Shown: positions 30,983 to 38,583 of the stretch, piece after piece
How the letters are laid out: each line of letters starts with the position of its first letter
Numbering within the stretch: position 1 is the first letter of the stretch
Source: Lancefieldella parvula_C
GTDB taxonomy: Bacteria; Actinomycetota; Coriobacteriia; Coriobacteriales; Atopobiaceae
Reading direction: 5' to 3'
NCBI RefSeq assembly: GCF_000758945.1
Contig: NZ_JRND01000029.1
Coordinates: forward strand, 1 to 46,390
DNA: 46,390 bases
Made by a program: the position numbers and the translations under genes
The notes under the pieces: generated by a model
Seen by the model: the letters and a program-made list of their open reading frames with translations, nothing else
What the model was told of the DNA's origin: nothing
The model's database searches: none

Positions 30983-32185
30983 TTAGAGCTGCTTGCCAGC
31001 CTCGACCAGGTCCTTGACCTGCGCACGAACGGCATCCAGGTCCTCGTCAGAAGGAAGCCAACCGATAGCGTGAACAGGCAGTGGCATAGTGAACTCTGCT
31101 GCCTCAAGCTCGGCCTGGACCATCTTTGGTCCAAGTGGAGCCCAGCCGTAAGAGCCAAACGCAAAGCCAATACGGTGGTCGTTCTTTGGAGAGAGACCGC
31201 TCATATAGGTCAGGAACGAAGAAACGGTAGGCAGGAACTTAGAGTTCAGCGTAGGCGAACCAACGCAGACATACTTAGAGTCCAGGAAGTGGTACATGAC
31301 GTTGGAGATATGAGTCTCCTTGAGGTCGATGAGCTGGGCAGGAATGCCTTCAGCCAGAAAACCGTCCAGAAGAGCGTGAGCCATCTTGTCGGTTGAGCCC
31401 CACATGGAGTCGTACACAACCAGGGCTTTCTCCTCAAGCTTGCCGGTAGTCCACTCCTCGTACTTGGAGATGATGTCGGCAATGTGGGAGCGCCATGCAA
31501 CGCCGTGAGCTGGGGCGATAATATCGATGTTCTCCAGACCAATGCCCTTAACTGCGGTAACAGCGGAGTCAGCCTGACGACCGTAAGGGAGAACGATGTT
31601 TGCGTAGTACTTGCGAGCCTGCTTCATGACCTCGCAGTAGTCGGACTCGTCCTCAAAGCGGGTGCTTGAAGCGTAGTGCTGACCAAATGCATCGTTGGAG
31701 AAGAGGATCTTATCGTAGTCAGAATACGTGACCATGTTGTCTGGCCAGTGGACCATTGGGGTCTGCACAAAGGTCAGGGTGCGCCTACCGATGTTGAGCG
31801 TATCGCCCGTCTTTACGCCGTTGACGTTGATATTCTCGCCATAGAAAGCCTTGAGCTCCTTGACGCCCTGAGGTGCGCTTGCGTAGACCTCGGCGTTTGG
31901 CGCGAGCTCAAGAATGCGAGGAACACTGCCGGAGTGGTCCATCTCAATGTGATTGCAGATCAGAACGTCAATCTTTGCTGGATCGATGATGCTCTTAATG
32001 CGCTCGACTAGCTCCTCGGAGAATGGGCGCTTGACGGTGTCAATAAGCGTGACCTTCTCGTCTAGGATAAGGTATGCATTGTAGGTAATGCCCTGCTCAG
32101 TGGTATAGCCGTGGAACTCGCGAGCGTTCCAATCCAGGGCGCCTACAAAGTAGACATCGGGTTTGATTTCGACAGAACTAAGCAT
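30983..32185 (-). CDS. Flavodiiron protein (A-type flavoprotein, FprA/NorV class)
   Basis: A 400-aa cytoplasmic enzyme of anaerobes that reduces O2 to water and/or NO to N2O. The metallo-beta-lactamase-like domain (about 1-245) carries the di-iron ligands in HIEMDHSG, HWPDNM, NDAFGQH and the later AHG. The flavodoxin domain (about 255-400) carries the FMN loop YDSMWGSTDKMA. No rubredoxin domain is fused. The start at 32185 follows a perfect GGAGG, 4 bp away; the frame is open 12 codons further upstream. It is divergent from gldA. Confidence 0.95.
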   Translation of the reverse strand: MLSSVEIKPDVYFVGALDWNAREFHGYTTEQGITYNAYLILDEKVTLIDTVKRPFSEELVERIKSIIDPAKIDVLICNHIEMDHSGSVPRILELAPNAEVYASAPQGVKELKAFYGENINVNGVKTGDTLNIGRRTLTFVQTPMVHWPDNMVTYSDYDKILFSNDAFGQHYASSTRFEDESDYCEVMKQARKYYANIVLPYGRQADSAVTAVKGIGLENIDIIAPAHGVAWRSHIADIISKYEEWTTGKLEEKALVVYDSMWGSTDKMAHALLDGFLAEGIPAQLIDLKETHISNVMYHFLDSKYVCVGSPTLNSKFLPTVSSFLTYMSGLSPKNDHRIGFAFGSYGWAPLGPKMVQAELEAAEFTMPLPVHAIGWLPSDEDLDAVRAQVKDLVEAGKQL

Positions 32186-32280
32186 GTGTCCTCCAAAGAC
32201 CACAGTGCGAAAATTTGACACTACAAGGATATCATTTGCCGGCTAGTGAATGTATGTTCACGTAAACTTTCCAGAAGTTA

Positions 32281-32352
32281 TCCGAATCCAAATTCTTTCC
32301 GTGCTGGAATCTAGATTTTCACTTTGTCCGAATCTAAATATTTTCCTTGCTG
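32281..32352. repeat. 26-bp direct repeat between divergent genes
   Basis: TCCGAATCCAAATTCTTTCC followed by GTGCTG (32281-32306) recurs at 32327-32352 with four changes. Start-to-start distance is 46 bp. It lies in the 233-bp gap between the flavodiiron and glycerol dehydrogenase genes and may be a pair of regulator sites. Confidence 0.7.
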
Positions 32353-32418
32353 TTATGTTCTTTTGATAGTGTTACCATAAATTACATAGGCCTAAAACGT
32401 ATCCGGAGAGGGGAACCT

Positions 32419-33513
32419 ATGAAAATGCTACGCGCAATGCGTGAGCCACTGAAGTATGTTCAGGGCAAAAATGCTTGTCTCGAGTTTGAAAAAGAGATGG
32501 GCTACATGGGAAAGCGCTTCCTGTTTGTTTGCTCTAACAGCGGCTACAAAGCAACCCACGACATGATCGAGCAGAGCTTCGAGGGCAAGGGCGACTATTA
32601 CCGTCGCTACGAGGTCTTCGGTGGCATCTCTTCCAACGGCGAGATTAACCGCATGAAGGCTATCGTCGAGGAGGACAACATCGACGTAGTCGTCGCTATC
32701 GGCGGCGGCAGCGCTGTTGACACCGCAAAGGCAACCGCATATTACGCTGGTAAGCGCATCGTTATTCTTCCTACCGTTGCAGCTACCGACGCTCCATGCA
32801 CCGGCCTCTCCGTTATTTACAACGATGACGGTTCCTTTGACAAGTACCTCTTCTACCCACAGAACCCAGATGCAGTTATGGTCGACACCCAGATCATCGC
32901 TAACGCACCTGTTTCCTTCCTGGTAGCAGGCATGGGCGACGCACTGGGCACCTACTTTGAGGGCCGCGCATCCATCCGCACCGAGTCTCCTTCCCTTGAG
33001 GGAACCGGCATTACCCGCGTTGGTATGGCAATTGCTAAGGAGTGCTACCTCACCCTTCGCGATTACGGTGCACAGGCAATTAAGGCTTGCGAGAACAACG
33101 TTGTAACCCCAGCTCTTGAGGCTATCTGCGAGGCAACCGTCTACATGAGTGGCGTCGGCGCTGACAATGTTAACTGCGCAGCAGCTCACTCCTTCTACAA
33201 CGGCCTCACCTCCCTTGGTGGCCACAGCGCACCTCACGGTAACTGCGTTGCTTTTGGTACCCTGGTCCAGCTTGTTCTTGAGGGCGTTCCTCAGGAGGAG
33301 TTCGACGAGGTCCAGGACTTCTGCCTTGAGGTTGGTCTTCCAACTACCCTCGAGGAGGTTGGCATCACCACTGACGAGCAGATCAAGAAGATCGCTGAGG
33401 CTGCTTGCGTTCCTGGCGAGACCATCCACAACCTTGCTGGCGACGTCACTCCTGACGAGCTCTATGCAGCTATCGTCCAGGCTGACGCTATGGGCCGCGC
33501 TCTTAAGGCTTAA
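32419..33513 (+). CDS. gldA: Glycerol dehydrogenase
   Basis: A 364-aa member of the iron/zinc-dependent alcohol dehydrogenase III family. The NAD motif GGGSAVDTAKA (about 94-104) and the metal ligands Asp (GMGDALGTYFE), His (AAHSFYNG) and His (SAPHGNCVAFG) are in the GldA arrangement. It interconverts glycerol and dihydroxyacetone with NAD. The start at 32419 follows cggagagggg, 5 bp away; 24 upstream codons are open but unconserved. C-biased codon use suggests strong expression. It is monocistronic with its own terminator. Confidence 0.95.
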   Translation: MKMLRAMREPLKYVQGKNACLEFEKEMGYMGKRFLFVCSNSGYKATHDMIEQSFEGKGDYYRRYEVFGGISSNGEINRMKAIVEEDNIDVVVAIGGGSAVDTAKATAYYAGKRIVILPTVAATDAPCTGLSVIYNDDGSFDKYLFYPQNPDAVMVDTQIIANAPVSFLVAGMGDALGTYFEGRASIRTESPSLEGTGITRVGMAIAKECYLTLRDYGAQAIKACENNVVTPALEAICEATVYMSGVGADNVNCAAAHSFYNGLTSLGGHSAPHGNCVAFGTLVQLVLEGVPQEEFDEVQDFCLEVGLPTTLEEVGITTDEQIKKIAEAACVPGETIHNLAGDVTPDELYAAIVQADAMGRALKA

Positions 33514-33592
33514 GCTTCTAGCTGCACGCCGCGCGACGACACGCCTGGCGGCAGGTCGCAACGGCACCGCAACAGCACATTTGCTTGAACAG

Positions 33593-33624
33593 AAGAGGGA
33601 CCGCAGATGCGGCCCCTCTTTTTT
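33593..33624 (+). terminator. Terminator of gldA
   Basis: An AGAGGGACCGCA/TGCGGCCCCTCT stem (one mismatch) with a 2-4-nt loop is followed by TTTTTT. Confidence 0.9.
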
Positions 33625-33764
33625 GTTGCAGCTTTTATGTGATAGCGAGAAGTGCGGACGGTGTCGCAACGGTACATAGCACAGACAAGGCTCACGCTGG
33701 GGTAGCAGTGCAACAGCGTGGCGGCGACTACCTACCAGCGGCGACGCACTTACAGGCCAAGCGC

Positions 33765-35522
33765 CTACAGGCCCAGCACCTGCTTGATGTCCACAGCAAT
33801 CAGCTCGGGATCCAGATGACTTTCTCGCATAAGGTCCGCGATGTTGACGCGATCATAGAAAGCCTTCTTGACGCCGTAGTTCAGCACGCGTGCGGAAGAA
33901 GTTCCCAGGTAGCTGGCTATATTTTGTCCCCAGCCACCCTCGATGATGCCGTCCTCAATGGTCACGATGACGTCGTGGTCTTTTACCAGGTTGTCGAGCA
34001 GATTCTGATCAACGCCCGAGGCAAAGTATGGTTTGACCAGCGTGGCTTCAATTCCCAAGGTGGAGCTGAGGGCCTCAACGGTTTTCTCGCCAAGGTCGTA
34101 GAAATCGCCCAGGGCAAGAACGGCCACCTTGGAGCCCTTGCGCGTGACCTCGTAGGTGTTGAGGGCGTCAAAGTTTGTGCGGACGGGACCCTCGGCGTGG
34201 ACCACAGGACCGGAAGGAATTGCGATGTAGACGGGGTGTTTGTCCTGGTCAAGCGCCCAGTCGAGCATGGCGATATACTCCTCGGCGTTGGATGGCGCGA
34301 GGTACACCATGTTAGGGATGTTTGCGATCATGGAAATGCTGCTGAGGCCCTGGTGGGTGGCGGCCATTAAGCCCCTAATGGAGCCGGATCCCACGATAAC
34401 CGCAGGATTCTGGTTGAGCGCCAGGTCCTGAGTTAGCTGGTCGTAGGTGCGCTGGATGAAGGTTGCACTTGAGCCCCAAATCACGTGCGCGCCCGCGTGA
34501 GCCGCGCCGGAAGCCATCGCAACTGCAGTTTCTTCGGCAATGCCCACGTCAAGGTAGTGCTTTCCCAGCTCTTCTCGACGTTCCTGCGTAAGGCCAAGCA
34601 GAGCTGGAACCGCTGACATAAGCACCAAGAACTTTGGGTCAGTCTTTGCGCGCTTGAGGGCATACTCTGCGAAGATGCTGGCATACGACTCGGAAGAGCC
34701 GGATGCAGGGCTCTGACCAGTCTGGATGTCAAACGGCATGTGCCAGTGCCACTTCTCCTTGTTTGCCTCCGCGGGAGCGTAGCCTTTACCCTTGAGCGTG
34801 TTGATGTGGACCACGACCGGATGGGTCGAGTCTTTTACCTGCTCGAATGCGGCGATAAGAGCCTCGATGTCGTTGCCGTCATTGACATACAGGTAGTCCA
34901 AGCCCATCGATTTAAAGAGGTTATTCTCGGCAGCACCGTTGGTGCGGCGCAGCTCAGCGAACTGGTCGTACATGCCGCCGTGGTTCTCGGCGATGGACAT
35001 CTGGTTGTCGTTGAAGACAATGATAAAGTTGCTGTTCAGCTCGCCGGCAACGTTCAGGCCCTCAAGCGCCTCGCCGCCGGACATGGAGCCGTCGCCGATA
35101 ACGGCGATGATGTTCTCCTTGCCGCCCATGATGTCGCGAGCCTTTGCCAGGCCAAGCGCCAGGCTGATGGACGTGGAAGTGTGGCCGATTTTGAAGAGGT
35201 CGTGCGGGGTCTCGGCGGGATCGGTGTAAGGGGACACCGAGTCGTAAAGCGCGGGATCCATGTATGCCTGCTTGCGGCCGGTGAGCATCTTGTGAGGATA
35301 CGTCTGGTGCGAGACGTCGTAAACGATATGGTCAACGGGCGAATTGAACACGGTATGAAGCGCGATAGTTGCCTCGACGATGCCAAAGTTTGGACCAAAG
35401 TGGCCGCCATGCTTTGACTCCATGACCAGCAAGTTGTCGCGAATCTCCTGCGCAAGCACCTTGCGAGCCTCTGCGTCCAGCTTCTTTACGTCTTCTGGTC
35501 CATTGATATTCTCTAGGTACAT
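33765..35522 (-). CDS. 1-deoxy-D-xylulose-5-phosphate synthase-like thiamine diphosphate enzyme (short form)
   Basis: A 585-aa protein, shorter than typical DXS (about 620-640). N-terminal SKHGGHFGPNFG and YDVSHQTYPHKML match DXS. The thiamine diphosphate motif is GDGSMSGGEALEGLN then NDNQMSI (about 145-180). The pyrimidine-binding glutamate lies in DVGIAEETAV (about 330-340), where standard DXS has AEQHAV; the Gln-His pair is changed to Glu-Thr. DXS makes deoxyxylulose phosphate for isoprenoids, thiamine and pyridoxal. The short length and altered motif suggest a divergent subfamily whose substrate could differ. It is monocistronic; aaaggt lies five bases before the ATG. Confidence 0.85.
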   Translation of the reverse strand: MYLENINGPEDVKKLDAEARKVLAQEIRDNLLVMESKHGGHFGPNFGIVEATIALHTVFNSPVDHIVYDVSHQTYPHKMLTGRKQAYMDPALYDSVSPYTDPAETPHDLFKIGHTSTSISLALGLAKARDIMGGKENIIAVIGDGSMSGGEALEGLNVAGELNSNFIIVFNDNQMSIAENHGGMYDQFAELRRTNGAAENNLFKSMGLDYLYVNDGNDIEALIAAFEQVKDSTHPVVVHINTLKGKGYAPAEANKEKWHWHMPFDIQTGQSPASGSSESYASIFAEYALKRAKTDPKFLVLMSAVPALLGLTQERREELGKHYLDVGIAEETAVAMASGAAHAGAHVIWGSSATFIQRTYDQLTQDLALNQNPAVIVGSGSIRGLMAATHQGLSSISMIANIPNMVYLAPSNAEEYIAMLDWALDQDKHPVYIAIPSGPVVHAEGPVRTNFDALNTYEVTRKGSKVAVLALGDFYDLGEKTVEALSSTLGIEATLVKPYFASGVDQNLLDNLVKDHDVIVTIEDGIIEGGWGQNIASYLGTSSARVLNYGVKKAFYDRVNIADLMRESHLDPELIAVDIKQVLGL

Positions 35523-35727
35523 GAGCGACCTTTCTTGGATTTAAGCTACTATCACGAATAACATCGCCATCTCAACGCTGTTTGTCTGAAATACGTACCC
35601 AGATCGCCGCCACGCAATACCGACAGGCAAGAAAATAAGCCACATGAGTAAGTAAGTTCTAGAAGCTTCCGCCCACGATCAACCATACCGTACGGGCAAC
35701 ATCATTAGTTGCTTGTACTGTTTTGCT

Positions 35728-35757
35728 GATGGTTGACGATGGTTGAAGATGGCTGAA
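35728..35757. repeat. 10-bp tandem repeat at the edge of repeat copy 3
   Basis: Three units, GATGGTTGAC, GATGGTTGAA and GATGGCTGAA, run directly into the inverted-repeat head of the dispersed element. Confidence 0.75.
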
Positions 35758-36115
35758 CACACCTATGTCGGATAATCTGTCAAAAAGACGTATACATGAC
35801 GCTTAAAACGCCTGAAATGTGCAGAATATCGTCATTAGATGTGCAATATGCCCGTAATTGAGCAGAATATCCGACATAGATGTGTTCCTTAGGTGCGGAA
35901 TTTACCTATAGTTTAATCTTTTATATCTTGCTATTCATTTTTCAGCATATTAGGTAAAGTTTATGCATAGAGATGCATATCAGGTAGAATGCGGTCTAGC
36001 TATCCGATTAATACCCAGTTATCTTGTTTAAGAGCTAGACGATTCTTCAGTAAGAAACAAAAAGCATCACTATTTGTGCGCAAAACCTAAAAAACCAACG
36101 CTAGACGCATTGCAC
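35754..36115. repeat. Dispersed repeat, copy 3, with 135-bp inverted-repeat head
   Basis: The head (35754-35888) has the same 135-bp length as in copy 2. Its ends read GAACACACCTATGTCGG and the complement CCGACATAG on the other side. Copy 2 has AAG/CTT where copy 3 has ATG/CAT at the matching stem position, so the pair is compensated. The tail (35889-36115) matches copies 1 and 2. It fills the gap between the DXS-like and EF-G-like genes; the rest of 35523-35727 shows nothing I can name. Confidence 0.85.
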
Positions 36116-36121
36116 CAGCGT

Positions 36122-36158
36122 AAAAGAACCCTCGCACCTGAAAGATGCGAGGGTTCTT
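36122..36158 (-). terminator. Terminator of the EF-G-like gene
   Basis: A perfect 13-bp stem AAGAACCCTCGCA/TGCGAGGGTTCTT with a 9-nt loop is followed by TTTA on the minus strand. Confidence 0.88.
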
Positions 36159-36233
36159 GCTTGAAACTCGTTATCTACCTGCGGCACCGCGCCCGCAGCG
36201 CCTGCCGTACTCGCGGCGTACCTAACCTGCAGG

Positions 36234-38309
36234 TTAGCGCTCGCCAGCGGCGCGACGCTCAGCGTACTCGGCAGCAAGACGAGCCTGAATGTCGTGCGGG
36301 ACCTGCTCGTATCCTGCCAGCTCAACGGTATACTCGCCTGTTCCGCGCGAGAGGGACCTCAGCCTTGTAGCGTAATCGGTAACCTCAGCGTATGGAATCG
36401 TTGCCTTAATGGTAGTTTCACCAGCAGAAACACCGGTGCCGGAAGACATTCCCTCAACGCGACCGCGGGAAGCGGAGACGTCGCCCATGACGGAACCTGC
36501 GTAACTGTCTGGAACGGTGATCTCCAGGTGAGCCATAGGCTCCAAGAGAACGGGTTCTGCCTGATCAACAGCCTTCTGGAAACCAATGCGAGCGGCCGTC
36601 TTGAATGCCATCTCGTTGGAGTCAACTGGGTGGTAAGAGCCCTCGTAGACAGCAACCTTAACGTCAATCATAGGATAACCAGCCAAAACGCCTTCGCGCA
36701 TGGTCTCCTGGACGCCCTTATCAATAGCGGGGATGAAGCCGCGAGGAATGTGGCCGCCCACAATCTCGTCCACAAACTCGTAGCCTGCATCTGGGTTTGG
36801 CTCAATGCGCAGCCAGCAGTCGCCGTACTGACCGGAACCGCCGGTCTGCTTCTTGTGCCTACCCTGAGCGCTTGCAACTCGACGGATCGTCTCGCGATAT
36901 GGGATGCGGAGCGCAACCTTATGTGCGGAAACGCCGGCTCGCTGCTCAAGACGCTCGAGAAGAACGGCTACTTGTGCCTCGCCGATTGCAGAAACAATGG
37001 TCTGGCCGGTGTCCTCATCACGCTCAACTTTAAGGGTTGGATCGGCGTCGGCGGCTTTCTCCAGGAACGCGAAGAGCTTGCCCTCGGTACCGCGCTCATC
37101 AGGCTCAATAGCCGTGCGGTACAGGGAGTTGGGGAACCTAAATGCAGCAGCCTCAACCTTACCGGTAACGGAAAGCGTGTCGCCCGTCATGGCCTCGAGC
37201 TTTGGAACTACTACGATGTCACCGGCCGCGGCGGTGCTCACATCAGCTGTTTCTTTGCCGCACATACGATACAGGTGAGAAAGGCGCTCGGGCTTGCGTG
37301 TGCGAGCGTTGATAAGCTCGGAACCTGCAGAAACAGTACCTGCAAGCACCTTTACAAACGTAAGCTTGCCGTTCTGTGGATCCTGCAGCGACTTGAAGGC
37401 AAACGCAACAGGGCGCTCGTCATCAGGGGAAATATCAAGCTGCTCGCCGTTCACCAGCGGAATGCGGCCAAAGTCAGACATAGTTGGGAACCAGCCGTCA
37501 ACAGCATCAAGCAGGGAGATAACGCCCTCTTCGCGGACGCAAGAGCCCGAGAAAACAGGAACAAAAATGCGCTCCATAAGGGCCTTACCCAGCAGGCCTT
37601 CAAGCTCTTCCTGCGTAATTTCTCCGCCCTCAAGGTAGCGCATCATCAGCTCATCGTCGGCCTCAACAACCAGCTCGGTCAGAGCGGCGCGAGCAGCTTC
37701 TGCCTCTGCCTGGAACTCAGCAGGGATATCGGTGACCTCAGGCTTGCCATCTACCAACTTACGAGCCTTCTGATGAACAACGTCAATGATGCCGGAGAAT
37801 GCCTCGCCAGAACCCATTGGAATGGTCACTGCACCAAGCGAGGAGCCAAAACGATCCTGGAGCATAGCCATCGCGGTCTCGTAATCTGCATCAGGGCGGT
37901 CCAGGCGGTTGATGAACAGCGCGCGGCAGAGAGAAAGATCCTCGGCGGCAAACCAAAGCCTGGTGGTAATAGTGCCAGGTCCACTAGCTGCATCAACAAC
38001 AAACAGCGCAGTCTCAACAGCGCTCATTGCCGAATAGGCGTCACCCACAAAGTCAGGATAGCACGGCGCATCAAGCACGTTAATGCGTGTATTTTCCCAG
38101 GTAATTGGTGCGATAGTAGTAGAGATAGAGAATCCGCGCTCTGACTCTTGTGAATCGTAATCAAGCGTGGGCTTTGTGCCTGCGTGACCGCCTAAACGAG
38201 TGGTTGCACCCGTCAGATGCAGCATTGCCTCGGCAAGCATGGTTTTGCCCACGCCACCTTGGCCCACCAGGACCACATTCTTTACCTTAGAAACATTTTT
38301 TTCGGCCAT
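36234..38309 (-). CDS. EF-G-like translation GTPase paralogue
   Basis: A 691-aa protein with EF-G domain order: GTPase (about 1-270), domain II (about 295-375), domains III-V (about 390-680). It belongs to the EF-G-like/FusA2 branch and not the main FusA. The GTPase motifs are altered: G1 is GQGGVGKT, G3 is DAPCYPDF where FusA2 relatives have DTPGYxDF, and G4 is NRLDRPDAD for NKxD. Domain IV keeps the loop region KQTGGSGQYGDCW and GFIPAIDKGVQE. FusA2 in mycobacteria binds ribosomes with little translocation activity. The ribosome site tcagaggaggc precedes the ATG. It is monocistronic. Confidence 0.9.
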   Translation of the reverse strand: MAEKNVSKVKNVVLVGQGGVGKTMLAEAMLHLTGATTRLGGHAGTKPTLDYDSQESERGFSISTTIAPITWENTRINVLDAPCYPDFVGDAYSAMSAVETALFVVDAASGPGTITTRLWFAAEDLSLCRALFINRLDRPDADYETAMAMLQDRFGSSLGAVTIPMGSGEAFSGIIDVVHQKARKLVDGKPEVTDIPAEFQAEAEAARAALTELVVEADDELMMRYLEGGEITQEELEGLLGKALMERIFVPVFSGSCVREEGVISLLDAVDGWFPTMSDFGRIPLVNGEQLDISPDDERPVAFAFKSLQDPQNGKLTFVKVLAGTVSAGSELINARTRKPERLSHLYRMCGKETADVSTAAAGDIVVVPKLEAMTGDTLSVTGKVEAAAFRFPNSLYRTAIEPDERGTEGKLFAFLEKAADADPTLKVERDEDTGQTIVSAIGEAQVAVLLERLEQRAGVSAHKVALRIPYRETIRRVASAQGRHKKQTGGSGQYGDCWLRIEPNPDAGYEFVDEIVGGHIPRGFIPAIDKGVQETMREGVLAGYPMIDVKVAVYEGSYHPVDSNEMAFKTAARIGFQKAVDQAEPVLLEPMAHLEITVPDSYAGSVMGDVSASRGRVEGMSSGTGVSAGETTIKATIPYAEVTDYATRLRSLSRGTGEYTVELAGYEQVPHDIQARLAAEYAERRAAGER

Positions 38310-38447
38310 GATGCCTCCTCTGACTGCGGCAAGCAGCCGAGAAGGTCAGCCGATAGTACGCGCCCGAGTCTAGCGCGGTATGCTTCGGCCCTTCCTGCTG
38401 CTTACCGAACAAGAAAACCTCTAGCCACCCTACCGTACCGCAAAGCA

Positions 38448-38495
38448 CAAAAAGAGACACCCACCATTCGATAAACGACATGTGGTGGGTGTCTC
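38448..38495 (-). terminator. Terminator of the ABC transporter operon
   Basis: A perfect 13-bp stem GAGACACCCACCA/TGGTGGGTGTCTC (38454-38466 with 38483-38495) is followed on the minus strand by TTTTTG. Confidence 0.85.
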
Positions 38496-38583
38496 AAAGT
38501 TTCTTCTCGACAGAAGAATTTGTGATGTTGCCGCAGGTAGATAGTATGAAATCGCAGAACGTCACCCGCGTGCATCACAAAAG

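Noticed and set aside
30716..31396. Plus-strand frame spanning the 23-bp/11-bp repeats and the 3' end of the flavodiiron gene
   Set aside because: Most of it is antisense to the flavodiiron protein and no ribosome site precedes it.
32428..33669. Long minus-strand frame opposite glycerol dehydrogenase
   Set aside because: The plus strand encodes a complete GldA with metal and NAD motifs; the opposite frame is a by-product of codon bias.
36294..38144. Very long plus-strand frame opposite the EF-G-like gene
   Set aside because: It is the mirror of a highly biased coding sequence; the minus strand has full EF-G domain motifs, a ribosome site and a terminator, while the plus frame has no recognisable motif.
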